The translations under genes were made by a program, and so were the position numbers. 64,000 nt of DNA from Alkalicoccus halolimnae. Lineage in GTDB: Bacteria; Bacillota; Bacilli; Bacillales; Salisediminibacteriaceae. Under the pieces are notes generated by a model. It saw only the letters and a program-made list of their open reading frames with translations, made no database searches and was not told the origin of the DNA. Shown piece after piece: positions 16,040 through 24,912 of the stretch; position 1 is the stretch's first letter, and every line of letters begins with the position of its first letter. The DNA lies in assembly GCF_008014775.2 (NCBI RefSeq), contig NZ_CP144914.1, forward strand, positions 310,001 to 374,000. The letters are read 5' to 3'.

Positions 16040-16903
16040 ATGAAGAAATTACTCGCTGCTCTGCTTTTGTTCGTAATAATTACCGGGGGTGGTCTGCCGG
16101 TGTCAGCGAAGGAGGAAGTACGTGCGACCTGGCTTTGGAATCCATGGATGTTTGTAGAGGATGAGGCAGGAACGCTCACTTTTCTGGAAAGTAAAAATGT
16201 AAATAAAGTTTATCTTCAGATTGACAGGGAAGTTCCTCGTGAAGCCTACCGAAGCTTTATCTCCGGTGCCTCAGATATAGGAATCAGCATTTATGCACTG
16301 GATGGAGCTCCAGACTGGGTCGGTCCTAACGGCAGGGTCTATCAGGAAAACATGCTCAGCTGGATGGAAAGCTATCAGCAGAACGCATCAGCTGCCGAAC
16401 AATTCGGCGGGGTGCATCTTGATGTAGAACCTTATCTTTACAGTGGATGGGTGAAAAACCAGAAAAAAACCATTACCGCTTTTCAGGATCTTCTTCAGGA
16501 AGCGAAGGAAAGGTCTGCTTCGATGAACCTTCCGCTGGAGGTTGATCTGCCTTTCTGGTTTGATGAAATTTCCTACAGCAATAAATATGGAAAAGGGGTG
16601 CTTGCCGAATGGGTAATTACCCGTGTGGACGGTGTCACTCTGATGGCTTACCGGGATAGTTCAGAAGCAATTATTGAAATCGTGAAAGAAGAAATTGCTT
16701 TTGCTGAAAAGCACGGAAAAGCTGTCGTTATCGGAGTGGAAACGATGGCGAGCGGGGAGGGCAACCACGTCACGTTCTACGAAGAAGGCGAAGCGTTTAT
16801 GCAGAAGGAGCTTTCCTCCGTAAAACATCACTATGGATCGAGCCCGGGATTCGGAGGCTTCGCGGTTCATCACGTCGGAAGCTGGAAAACGATGAAACAA
16901 TAG
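16040..16903 (+). CDS. Secreted GH18-like TIM-barrel protein under riboswitch control
   Basis: A 287-residue protein with a clear signal peptide (MKKLLAALLLFVIITGGGLP, cleavage near VSA-KE). The mature part begins RATWLWNPWMF and looks like a (beta/alpha)8 barrel. GGVHLDVEPYL (D128, E130) resembles the GH18 catalytic motif DxDxE, and VTLMAYRDS resembles the GH18 strand with Tyr. Substrate is unknown; a cell-wall or exopolysaccharide glycan is plausible. An in-frame start lies 36 bases upstream (16004), but ATG 16040 begins the signal peptide. The upstream c-di-GMP aptamer points to control by biofilm or motility signalling. A terminator follows at once, so it is monocistronic. Confidence 0.75.
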   Translation: MKKLLAALLLFVIITGGGLPVSAKEEVRATWLWNPWMFVEDEAGTLTFLESKNVNKVYLQIDREVPREAYRSFISGASDIGISIYALDGAPDWVGPNGRVYQENMLSWMESYQQNASAAEQFGGVHLDVEPYLYSGWVKNQKKTITAFQDLLQEAKERSASMNLPLEVDLPFWFDEISYSNKYGKGVLAEWVITRVDGVTLMAYRDSSEAIIEIVKEEIAFAEKHGKAVVIGVETMASGEGNHVTFYEEGEAFMQKELSSVKHHYGSSPGFGGFAVHHVGSWKTMKQ

Positions 16904-16915
16904 AATAAAGACAGG

Positions 16916-16958
16916 AGGAGCTGGCCCGGATATCTTACGGTCCAGCTCCTTCGGTTTT
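16916..16958 (+). terminator. Terminator of the riboswitch-controlled gene
   Basis: AGGAGCTGG (16916-16924) pairs with CCAGCTCCT (16942-16950), followed by TCGGTTTTA. Confidence 0.8.
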
Positions 16959-16960
16959 AT

Positions 16961-17000
16961 GCAGCGATCCTGCATGCGTGTCTCTGTTAAAGCTCCGCGT
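16961..17000 (-). repeat. Modular repeat, module B fragment in reverse
   Basis: GCAGCGATCCTGCATGCGTG followed by TCTCTGTTAAAGC is the reverse complement of the start of module B (GCTTTAACAGAGAC, CATGCAGGAT, GCTGC). Confidence 0.6.
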
Positions 17001-17200
17001 TGTTTTTGGAGTGCCTGCGGATTTTCCGCCTGAACCCTGAAATTCTCCACGGTCACAACAAACGGCTGCGGAATTTGAAAATTACCGGGAGGACTGCAGC
17101 TAAACAGTAAAATAAATTCAGATAAGTGGTTTTGGAAGGCTCGGTTTGAACTCCTTTACAAAGGGAATAAGTGTTAAAACAACTTAAAGGAGGAGTTCAT

Positions 17201-18169
17201 ATGACCCACGTCTCGCTCATTCCTTTCAAAGTAGAGAACAGATTCAAGGCATCCTCGAAAGTTCCTGCCGGTGTGGAAATGGTGGAAGCTCCGTCATTTT
17301 GGACGTTATCGAACCGGGGGTACGGACAGGTAATTGCTGTACTGGATACCGGATGTCAGTCAGATCATCCTGATTTGAAAGGCCAGATCATCGATGGGAA
17401 AAACTTCACAGGTGATTACAACGGAGACGAGTCGAATTTTGAAGATAATAATGGTCATGGAACGCATGTAGCAGGGACAATCGCGGCCGCAGAAACCGGC
17501 AGTGGAGTCATCGGTGTGGCTCCGGATGCAAAGCTGCTAATTTTAAAAGTATTAAGTGGTGAAGGCGGCGGAAGCATGCAGGGGATCATTGATGCCATCC
17601 ATTATGCGGTGGAATGGCGGGGGGACAACGGAGAAAGAGTGCGGGTTATGAACATGTCCCTTGGAGGTCCGCAGGATATTCCCGAGCTCCATGAAGCAGT
17701 TAAAAATGCCGTTGATCACGACGTGGCGGTTGTCTGCGCAGCTGGAAATGAAGGAGATGGGAATCTCGAGACCGATGAATTCGCCTATCCGGGAGCGTAC
17801 AATGAAGTTATTCAGGTAGGGGCCGTCAATTTTAATGGGGAGCTCACCAGGTTTACGAATACGAATGATGAGATTGATCTGGTTGCGCCGGGTAAAGATA
17901 TTCTTTCCACGTATTTGGACAGCGGCTATTCTGATCTGACCGGGACTTCCATGGCTGCTCCGCATGTGGCAGGCGCTCTAGCCGTTCTGACAAATTGGGC
18001 TGAAAAAGGTTTTAACAGACATATTGGAGAAGCGGAAATGTATGCCCAGATCATCCGCCGGACTACACCGCTTGGCCATCCGCTCACTGCTGAAGGCAAC
18101 GGGCTTCTCACGATGGGGCTTCTTGAAAGAATAGCGGTCTGGAGCGGAGAAAAATCGTCCGCTTCTTAA
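17201..18169 (+). CDS. Intracellular subtilisin-type serine protease (S8)
   Basis: A 322-residue subtilase without a signal peptide, as in the Isp family. The N-terminal VSLIPFK matches the short inhibitory propeptide of intracellular subtilisins (LIPY/F motif). Catalytic triad: D49 in AVLDTGCQ, H86 in [10 protein letters not shown]250 in [11 protein letters not shown]; the oxyanion region is [17 protein letters not shown] is placed before ATG 17201, so the longer frame from 17171 is not used. Such enzymes degrade cytoplasmic protein in stationary phase. It is monocistronic and convergent with the stress-protein gene. Confidence 0.93.
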   Translation: MTHVSLIPFKVENRFKASSKVPAGVEMVEAPSFWTLSNRGYGQVIAVLDTGCQSDHPDLKGQIIDGKNFTGDYNGDESNFEDNNGHGTHVAGTIAAAETGSGVIGVAPDAKLLILKVLSGEGGGSMQGIIDAIHYAVEWRGDNGERVRVMNMSLGGPQDIPELHEAVKNAVDHDVAVVCAAGNEGDGNLETDEFAYPGAYNEVIQVGAVNFNGELTRFTNTNDEIDLVAPGKDILSTYLDSGYSDLTGTSMAAPHVAGALAVLTNWAEKGFNRHIGEAEMYAQIIRRTTPLGHPLTAEGNGLLTMGLLERIAVWSGEKSSAS

Positions 18170-18261
18170 TGCCGTATTCGTGAAGAGTAACTTTCTGTTC
18201 CGGCTCCTTTTCACGAAAGAGCGAAGCAGCAAGGTGTTGAAAAGCGAAGGAGAGAACAAAG

Positions 18262-18293
18262 AAGCCGTTCCTGTTCACCAGGAAACGGCTTCT
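18262..18293. terminator. Hairpin between convergent genes
   Basis: GAAGCCGTT pairs with AACGGCTTC, with CCTG/CAGG continuing the stem. It lies between the convergent protease and stress-protein genes. The T tract is weak on both strands. Confidence 0.55.
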
Positions 18294-18362
18294 CACGTGA
18301 TGATGACTGATTCCGTCCTCACCGATTTTTATTTTATTCTGTCTCACAAAATTTAATGGACA

Positions 18363-18881
18363 TTATTGAGGATCTTTTTTATCGTCTTTTAATGGATCGC
18401 CGGCGCGTCTCGTTCCTTCTGCGTGCGGCGGAGTACCGACATTGCGGGCTTCCGGATTATCAGCGCGGTTCGGAGCATCGGAACTTGATGCTGTCGTGTC
18501 CGTTACATTTCCAACGCCTTCAGCAGTTTCAGGTGCTAAGACAACAATTTTACCGTTCTGAACGTCCTCGTTATACTGGGCAGCCTGCTCATCAGAAATG
18601 CCAAAACCTTTGAAACGATCCGTGTAGCTTCCTGCTTCTTCAGACTTCGGATTTTGTCCTTTAAAGACAGCTTTTACCTTATCCATAAAACCTGGCTCGC
18701 TTTTTTGGTCGACACTGTTATCGGCACTCACCTCGGTCTGAGAACGAATCCAGGATGTTTCTTCACTGTCGTTTGCTACGATGGAGATTTCCTCCGGTTC
18801 GTACCCTTGATCTTTCAAATGTTCTACTGCTTCGACCACTTCCGGTTCTTTTTCGTAAACGCCTACTACTTCTTTATTCAT
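18363..18881 (-). CDS. General stress protein 17M (YflT-domain) family
   Basis: A 172-residue protein. The N-terminal MNKEVVGVYEKEPEVVEAV and DQGYEPEEISIVAND are typical of the GSP17M/YflT domain; GISDEQAAQYNEDVQNGKIVV (about residues 93-113) is the second conserved block. The last 50 residues are hydrophilic and probably disordered. Function in the cell is unknown, but the family belongs to sigma-B regulons, and a matching promoter is found upstream at 18933-18957. An AGGAGG site precedes ATG. Confidence 0.87.
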   Translation of the reverse strand: MNKEVVGVYEKEPEVVEAVEHLKDQGYEPEEISIVANDSEETSWIRSQTEVSADNSVDQKSEPGFMDKVKAVFKGQNPKSEEAGSYTDRFKGFGISDEQAAQYNEDVQNGKIVVLAPETAEGVGNVTDTTASSSDAPNRADNPEARNVGTPPHAEGTRRAGDPLKDDKKDPQ

Positions 18882-18932
18882 TATAAAACCTCCTGCTTAT
18901 CTAATTAAGCTGATTTCTTCATTACACAGGCT

Positions 18933-18957
18933 ATTCCCACTGCGCATGATACAAAAC
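18933..18957 (-). promoter_or_regulatory. Sigma-B-type promoter of the GSP17M gene
   Basis: On the minus strand GTTTTG, a 13-base spacer and GGGAAT, close to the sigma-B consensus GTTTAA-N13-15-GGGWAW. It ends 52 bases before the start codon of a known sigma-B family. Confidence 0.7.
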
Positions 18958-19156
18958 TTAGGAACGTTTGATTTTCTGGGAAATAGTCAATAAGCATTAC
19001 GTATTAAGAAATAAAAATCATCTCATTTTATCATCAGAAGACCTGATTATGGAAAATTGCGTTTATGAATTGTGAAAAAAAGGTAATTACTCTCCAGGGA
19101 ATATAAATTAAAAAATTCCCGGATCACAAAAAATTATACATAGAGGATGGGATGTA

Positions 19157-20095
19157 ATGAAAAAAGTGAGTATGACAGCCGCTCTTACGGCAGGAGCGCT
19201 ATTAGCAGGGGCTTCCACAGCTGCAGCCGAAGACCATTCAGCGGAAGAAGTACTGAAGCAGTCTAATGAAGCGATGGAGAATCTTGAGAGCTTCTCTTCC
19301 ACGATGGCAACGGAACAGACAATCTCTGATGAGATGGGTGATTTTAATTTTCAATCGACAATAGAACAGGACGTTTTTCTTGATCCGTTTAAGCTTCGTC
19401 AGGAAACAACGACGACGATGGAAGGGGCAGGAGAAGAAACTCTTCTTTCCTACTGGACTGAAGACGGCTTCTTTCAGGAAGATGGTCAGGGAGGCTGGAT
19501 AAAAACCGCTGATGGTACAGGAGACCTGGAAGGAATGATGTATGAACCAGGTACTCAGATTGATGAAATGCAGACGTGGGGCGACGACCTGAACCTCAGT
19601 GAAGAGGATGACTACTATGTCGTTACTTACGCGGGGGATGATTTTAACTTCGAAGATCTGATGAATCAATTCAGTGAAATGCAAGGAAACGAAACTGACG
19701 GCGGAATGATGGAAGAAATGATGGGAGACGTTAACATCAGCGACGTTTCGTATGACCTCTATATAGACAAAGATAATCATTATGTCGTTATGATGAACTC
19801 TGAATTAACGATGGAAATCGAAGCAGAAGGGGAAACGGCCGAAATTGAGCAGTCCATGGAAATGGAATTCCATAATTTTAATGATGTAGAAGACTTCGAG
19901 CTTCCTTCAGAAGCGCTCGAAGAAGCGGAAGATATTGAAGAAATTATCGATGAAGAGCTTGAAGAAGTAGAGGAGGAGGGAGACGAACTTCCTGCAACAG
20001 CATCGAATCAGCCGCTTTGGACGGGGGTCGGCCTGTTATTTCTTGTAACAGCGGGCGGCGTACTGCTTACCGGCCGTAAAACAGAAAAAGTTTAA
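19157..20095 (+). CDS. Secreted acidic protein with LPATA sortase signal (DUF6612-like)
   Basis: A 312-residue protein. Residues 1-24 are a signal peptide (AALTAGALLAGASTAAA). The mature domain (about 25-265) has alternating beta strands and resembles lipoprotein-like DUF6612 proteins (AEEVLKQSNEAMENLESFSS, YDLYIDKDNHYVVMM). A glutamate-rich linker leads to LPATA at residue 278, then a hydrophobic span and a basic tail (GRKTEKV): a cell-wall sorting signal with alanine in place of glycine. No sortase gene lies in the window. AGAGGATGG precedes ATG. The protein is very acidic, as is usual in salt-adapted bacteria. Confidence 0.75.
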   Translation: MKKVSMTAALTAGALLAGASTAAAEDHSAEEVLKQSNEAMENLESFSSTMATEQTISDEMGDFNFQSTIEQDVFLDPFKLRQETTTTMEGAGEETLLSYWTEDGFFQEDGQGGWIKTADGTGDLEGMMYEPGTQIDEMQTWGDDLNLSEEDDYYVVTYAGDDFNFEDLMNQFSEMQGNETDGGMMEEMMGDVNISDVSYDLYIDKDNHYVVMMNSELTMEIEAEGETAEIEQSMEMEFHNFNDVEDFELPSEALEEAEDIEEIIDEELEEVEEEGDELPATASNQPLWTGVGLLFLVTAGGVLLTGRKTEKV

Positions 20096-20463
20096 AAGCA
20101 GGTTTATGAAACAATAGAAGAAGGATGGCGGCGTCTGCGTTCTAAGAAAAGAAAACGCATCGTCTATGACTACCTGCGAAATATTAGTAAGAAGGCGGCC
20201 CGGACAATTTCCGGAGCCGCCTTCTTTTCTTATAGTACTGTCAGTGATCGTTCCTGATATGGAAAAACGGCGTTTCCTATCCGCTATGCAGAAGTTCTAC
20301 AGCTTTCGCGGACATGCGTCCTTCTCCTTAAACCAACATTTAATTTTTACGTAGACATTTCAGGACCGGCCCCATAAGGTATGAAAAGCCCTTTTGATAC
20401 AGGAGCAGCGAGTTCTTTTTAAAAACATGCTTCTTCTTTGGAAGGAAGAAACGACGGCATCCA
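20096..20463. other. Intergenic region with terminator, no gene seen
   Basis: Apart from the terminator at 20189-20230 nothing convincing is seen. A short open frame crossing it lacks a ribosome site. Confidence 0.4.
20189..20230 (+). terminator. Terminator of the LPATA protein gene
   Basis: AAGAAGGCGGC (20189-20199) pairs with GCCGCCTTCTT (20216-20226), with inner CCGG/CCGG pairing and a T-rich tail. Confidence 0.88.
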
Positions 20464-22689
20464 TTACACTGTTTTCAAGTGATACACGTAGGAAATGAAG
20501 TCTCCGAGCTTTTCTTTTTCCGGAGGAGCAGCCCCGGAATGTTCCTGCTCAATGATCATTCCGATATTCATCAGTTCATCTCCAAAGTGGCGTGATGAAG
20601 CGTTTATTTCATACTGACGGCTTTCGTCAAGCCCGGTCAATTTAAGAGATGGAAAGCCGGGGTTCGGCTCCGCGAGCAGCCTGTAATAGCCGACAAGCGC
20701 CTCTGAACGATCTTCGGAAACGACCATCCATGCTGTATGATTGCGATCTCCGTGAAAAGGACTCATAAGCCGGTGAAAAGTACCATTTTGAATAAGGGAA
20801 CGGTGCTGTTTATAAAATTCAGTCTGCAGACGAATAAACGCTTTTTCTTCTTCGCTCATTTTCGTGATATCAAGTTCATAGCCGAATGTTCCAAAGTAGG
20901 AGACATGACCGCGCATTTCCAGGCTTGTCGAGCGGTGCACCTGATGATTGGGAATGTCCGAGACGTGGGCTCCCATCGAACTGAGCGGGTAGGCAAAAGA
21001 CGATCCGTATTGAATTTTCAACCTTTCCACCGCATCAGTATCATCACTTGTCCATGCTTGAGGAGCATAGTAAAGCATACCCGGATCGAACCGGGCACCG
21101 CCGCTGGCACATGATTCAAACAGAACCTCTGGAAACGCCTGTGTCAGCCGTTCGTACAATTCGTACACCCCGAGTATATAGCGGTGTGCTGTTTCGCTCT
21201 GACGCTCCGGAGGAAGATCAAAAGAACCGATTTCCGTCATGTATCTGTTCATATCCCACTTCACATAGCTGATATCAGCTTCCCGGAGAACGTCTGCCAT
21301 TTGATTGAACAAATGATCAACGACTTCCTGTCTCGAAAAATCAAGGACGAACTGGCCGCGGCCAAAAGAAGGGTCGCGGTTGCTTACATGAATTATCCAG
21401 TCCGGATGCTCTTCGTAAAGGCGGCTTTCCTTGTTCACCATTTCCGGTTCGAACCAGAGACCGAACTGCATACCGAGACCGGTAATTTTTTCTGAGGCAC
21501 CTGCGACCCCGTTCGGAAGTTTAGCCTTATCGGAAAACCAGTCTCCAAGAGAGGTCGTATCGTCATCGCGCTTTCCGAACCAGCCGTCATCCAGTACGAA
21601 AAGTTCGATTCCGAGCTTTTTCGCTTCGCCGGCAATGGAAAGCAGTTTGTCTTCGTCAAAATCAAAATAGGTGGCTTCCCAGTTGTTCAGAAGAACAGGT
21701 CTTTCCTTGTCACGCCATAGGCCGCGTGCGAGCCTCTCTCTGTAGAGTGAATGAAATTCGCGGCTCATTCCGTTTAACCCTTCGTCTGAGTAAACCATAA
21801 CCACTTCAGGCGTCTGGAACGTGTCCTGCGGTTCAAGCAGCCACCGAAAGTCAAACGGGTTGATGCCCATAGAGAAACGGGAGGCGGCATATTGATCGAC
21901 TTCCACCTGGGCGAGAAAATTACCGCTGTAGACGAAGTTGAATCCGTATACTTCTCCGTGAAATTCGTCTGTATTCGGCCGCTTCAGGGCAAGGAACGGA
22001 TTTTGCTGGGAGCTGCTCGTTCCTCGGGTACTTGAAATTTTTTGAATCCCGGAAGCAAGAGGCCGCTCTGCTGGATGACGCTCGCGCGACCAGGAGCCGG
22101 AAAGCTGTACCATATCAAAATCACTGTCAGGGAAATCCACGCTTGCACTGAGTGCCCGCGTAAGAGAAAGCTTCTCTGGACCTTTATTAAGAAAGCGGGC
22201 GCTTCTCGTTATGACATTTCGATCGGCATAAACCGTGTAAAGAAGTTCGATTTCCGCCTGAAGCAGTTCATCACGAAGCGTAATAACGAGGGATTCTGCT
22301 TCCTCGTCCTCCTCCGTATAGACAGCGGGAAGACCTTCCAGAGAAGGTTTGCCGGATTCAAGGCTGTATCCTGCATACGTAAAATCGGTGGTGCGGCTGC
22401 CGTTTTCCTGATGAAGATGAAAAGCCGGCTCCCGGTAGTCCCCGCGTCCGTAAGCCGGGAACTCCTGCTTAAGGATGTCGAGTGAAAAAGCGAGGTCATC
22501 TTCAATAGGATAGGACATTCCTGCACGGTGCTGAGTACGGAACAGATGGGAGAAGGAGGGGCGGTGCCGGACCGCCTTTCCATAATACAGCTGTCCTAGC
22601 TGATTGTTTTTCATCACAGTAAAAATATAGCTTGACCCGGAACTCTGCAGATGGAATTCCTGGTTTTCTTCGTTTATATATATGGGCAT
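20464..22689 (-). CDS. Alpha-galactosidase, GH36 family
   Basis: A 741-residue cytoplasmic enzyme of typical GH36 length. N-terminal beta-sandwich (1-330), then the barrel with NNWEATYFDF and FVLDDGWFGKRDDD. The nucleophile is D479 in YVKWDMNRY and the acid/base is D549 in WTSDDTDAVERL; CASGGARFDPGML is also conserved. It hydrolyses terminal alpha-1,6-galactose from melibiose, raffinose or stachyose. AAGGAG precedes ATG. It is the last gene after msmE-, msmF- and msmG-like genes, but 395 bases with a repeat copy separate it from the permease gene, so it may partly be expressed from its own promoter. Confidence 0.94.
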   Translation of the reverse strand: MPIYINEENQEFHLQSSGSSYIFTVMKNNQLGQLYYGKAVRHRPSFSHLFRTQHRAGMSYPIEDDLAFSLDILKQEFPAYGRGDYREPAFHLHQENGSRTTDFTYAGYSLESGKPSLEGLPAVYTEEDEEAESLVITLRDELLQAEIELLYTVYADRNVITRSARFLNKGPEKLSLTRALSASVDFPDSDFDMVQLSGSWSRERHPAERPLASGIQKISSTRGTSSSQQNPFLALKRPNTDEFHGEVYGFNFVYSGNFLAQVEVDQYAASRFSMGINPFDFRWLLEPQDTFQTPEVVMVYSDEGLNGMSREFHSLYRERLARGLWRDKERPVLLNNWEATYFDFDEDKLLSIAGEAKKLGIELFVLDDGWFGKRDDDTTSLGDWFSDKAKLPNGVAGASEKITGLGMQFGLWFEPEMVNKESRLYEEHPDWIIHVSNRDPSFGRGQFVLDFSRQEVVDHLFNQMADVLREADISYVKWDMNRYMTEIGSFDLPPERQSETAHRYILGVYELYERLTQAFPEVLFESCASGGARFDPGMLYYAPQAWTSDDTDAVERLKIQYGSSFAYPLSSMGAHVSDIPNHQVHRSTSLEMRGHVSYFGTFGYELDITKMSEEEKAFIRLQTEFYKQHRSLIQNGTFHRLMSPFHGDRNHTAWMVVSEDRSEALVGYYRLLAEPNPGFPSLKLTGLDESRQYEINASSRHFGDELMNIGMIIEQEHSGAAPPEKEKLGDFISYVYHLKTV

Positions 22690-22711
22690 ACAGTTCTCTC
22701 CTTACATTAAA

Positions 22712-23064
22712 GCTGTGTTAAAAATCTGTCGTTGATAAATATAGAAAACTTCGCTTCAGCTCTGCCGTGGAGGAGATTTCCGGGTAGGGCTGCGGCTCTG
22801 CGGAATCTTTCAATCTCCTTCTTCCCCGGGCAAGTTTCCGCTACGTTTTGATTTTCTAATACAGAAAGCCCGCTGGTTGAATCAAGAATATACAAAGGTA
22901 GAAACCAGAGCAAAGCCGATTTTTCAAGAAGCGGTTTTCTTTATTTGAAGGCAGATCCTGCTTCGTATTTTTACCAGTCGCTGGAGGCCGGCCCGCCTGG
23001 AAAGCGTCCCCATGGAAACGAAAGCGCACGTTCATCGCTTCTATAATTTATTTTCAATGCAGCC
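22712..23064 (+). repeat. Modular repeat, long module A plus module C end, inside an operon
   Basis: Starts GCTGTGTTAAAAATCTGTCG, contains AGAAAACTTCGCTTCAGC, TGCCGTGGAGGAGATTTCCG, a GCTGGTT/AAACCAG pair, GGAGGCCGGCCCGCC and CCCCATGGAAACGAAAGC, and ends TTTATTTTCAATGCAGCC. It is flanked by TACATTAAA on the left (22703-22711) and TGCATTAAA on the right (23065-23073). It lies between the second permease gene and the GH36 gene. Confidence 0.85.
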
Positions 23065-23084
23065 TGCATTAAAGTCACCAGCGG

Positions 23085-23915
23085 TTATCCTTTTACAGCT
23101 CCGGATGCAAGACCGGCGATGAAATATTTTTGAAGCATGAGGAACATAATCGCCATCGGCAGCATGGCAATAAATGCGGCTGCGGCGACAAGGCCGAGGT
23201 TATGCTGGTTCTCCGTGAAGTAGCTGTCCATCGTTACAGTAAGAGTGTGGACATCGCTGCTCTGGAGGAAGAATATAGCAAACTGATAGTCGTTCCATAT
23301 AAATACACAGGCAACAATAAGCACGGAAGCCGTGACCGGCTTAAGGAGAGGGAACACGATTTTAAAGAAAATTCCCAGCGTATTTGCGCCGTCAATCCGT
23401 GCGGCCTCTTCCAATTCTTTCGGAATGGTCGAGCGGATAAAGCCGGAATAAAGAAAAATAGTCAGAGGCATAAATGCGGCAGCATTTACCAGTACAGCTA
23501 TTGTCCGGGTATTAAGCAGTCCTATATCCACCACCAGCTGATAGAGCGGTACCAGTGCTGTTAACGGAGGTACAACCATGATGGCTACGAATAAAATCAG
23601 GACGGCTTTATTCAGCTTCGTGTTTTTACGGGCGAGCGGATAAGCGGCCATCGACCCGAAAAGGATAAGGATGACGGCAGCTCCGGCTGTAATCAGGAAC
23701 GAATTGATCATCGCCGAACCAAGATTCGCCTGTTCCCAGGCTATCGCAAAATTTTCCAATGTGAAGTAATCCGGCAGCGCCCAGCGGGAACTGAAATCGC
23801 CCCTCGTTTTTAAGGCTGTCGTAATCAGAATATAAAACGGAATCGCATGGAGCAGCGTGATGAACAGGGCGAGTCCTGTGAGGATAAGCTTTAGTCTCTT
23901 ATTTTTATTTTCCAT
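23085..23915 (-). CDS. Sugar ABC transporter permease, MalG/MsmG type
   Basis: A 276-residue inner-membrane permease with six helices. The EAA loop EELEEAARIDGANTLGIFFK (about residue 190) is the ATPase contact site. Its ATG overlaps the TAA stop of the upstream permease by one base, so the two are translated together. With the solute-binding protein it forms an importer for alpha-galactosides, judging from the neighbouring GH36 and GH4 enzymes. No ATPase gene lies in the cluster, so a shared MsmX-type ATPase from elsewhere is expected. Confidence 0.93.
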   Translation of the reverse strand: MENKNKRLKLILTGLALFITLLHAIPFYILITTALKTRGDFSSRWALPDYFTLENFAIAWEQANLGSAMINSFLITAGAAVILILFGSMAAYPLARKNTKLNKAVLILFVAIMVVPPLTALVPLYQLVVDIGLLNTRTIAVLVNAAAFMPLTIFLYSGFIRSTIPKELEEAARIDGANTLGIFFKIVFPLLKPVTASVLIVACVFIWNDYQFAIFFLQSSDVHTLTVTMDSYFTENQHNLGLVAAAAFIAMLPMAIMFLMLQKYFIAGLASGAVKG

Positions 23916-24835
23916 TACGCTTCAATCTCCTTCCGTTTGAAATACCAGAGAGCAAGCAGGCTGAGAATCAGAATAATGAAGGCAATAAGTACTCCCTGAG
24001 TCGCTGCATATCCTGCGTCCTGCCGGCTGAAGTAGAGAGAATACATAAAAGTGGAACTGGACTGGGAGGCATTTCCTGGTCCGCCGCCGGTAAGGGCAAC
24101 AATGACGTCAAACAGCTTCAGCCCTCCGATAATATTCAGGACGACGTTGATCGTAATTGATGGGGCAAGCAGAGGGATCGTAATAGATTTAAACTGCTGC
24201 CAAGTGGAAGCACCATCGATATTGGCCGCTTCGTAATAGTCTTTGGAAATTCCCTGCAGTCCGGCCAGATAAATAATCATCGCGATACCAACGAACTGAT
24301 AAGTGTTAACAAGTACGATAATATACGGGTTGACGGATGGGTTTCCGAGTGCATTTACAGGATTAAAACCAAACAGCATAAACGCGTCGTTTAAGGCGCC
24401 GTTCTGGAAGGCGAAAATCAAGTAGAAGATATAACCCATGACGAGCGGACTGATAATGACCGGAAGATAAATGATGGTCCTTGTCAGCGTGCGCATGCGG
24501 ATGCTGCTGTTAAGAAGGAGCGCATACCCAAGTCCGAGCGCATTTTGGAGAATGGTACTTCCAATACCATAAAGAAGCGTATTCCGGACTACTGTCCATG
24601 TAGTGGGGTCTGAGAACATGCGGACATATTGATCGAATCCGATGAAGTTGCTCGTCTGAGAAAAGCCGTCCCAGTCTGTAAATGAAATCCGAACCCCATT
24701 GAAGAATGGATAAACAATAAAAATTGTTACCAGGGCGATGGCGGGGATATACATCCACCAGAGTGAGTTTTCTCTGCTGACTTTATATTTTTTTGGTTTT
24801 TTCCCCGTCTGAGGATCTCCGGTTATTTCTGCCAT
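23915..24835 (-). CDS. Sugar ABC transporter permease, MalF/MsmF type
   Basis: A 306-residue permease with a hydrophilic N-terminus, six membrane helices and the EAA loop [18 protein letters not shown] (about residue 205). It pairs with the MalG-type permease downstream (one-base overlap) and follows the binding-protein gene by 77 bases that include a hairpin at 24872-24901. GGAGATGG precedes ATG 24835. Confidence 0.93.
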   Translation of the reverse strand: MAEITGDPQTGKKPKKYKVSRENSLWWMYIPAIALVTIFIVYPFFNGVRISFTDWDGFSQTSNFIGFDQYVRMFSDPTTWTVVRNTLLYGIGSTILQNALGLGYALLLNSSIRMRTLTRTIIYLPVIISPLVMGYIFYLIFAFQNGALNDAFMLFGFNPVNALGNPSVNPYIIVLVNTYQFVGIAMIIYLAGLQGISKDYYEAANIDGASTWQQFKSITIPLLAPSITINVVLNIIGGLKLFDVIVALTGGGPGNASQSSSTFMYSLYFSRQDAGYAATQGVLIAFIILILSLLALWYFKRKEIEA

Positions 24836-24871
24836 TTTTCTTCCATCTCCTTACGTATGAGCCGTTAATTT

Positions 24872-24901
24872 GAAAAAAGGGGAGGCAGTCGGGCTGCCTC
24901 C
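24872..24901 (-). terminator. Intercistronic hairpin between binding protein and permease genes
   Basis: On the minus strand GGAGGCAG pairs with CTGCCTCC and is followed by CCTTTTTT. It probably stops part of the transcripts so that the binding protein is made in excess. Confidence 0.75.
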
Positions 24902-24912
24902 TTAGTGCTTTA

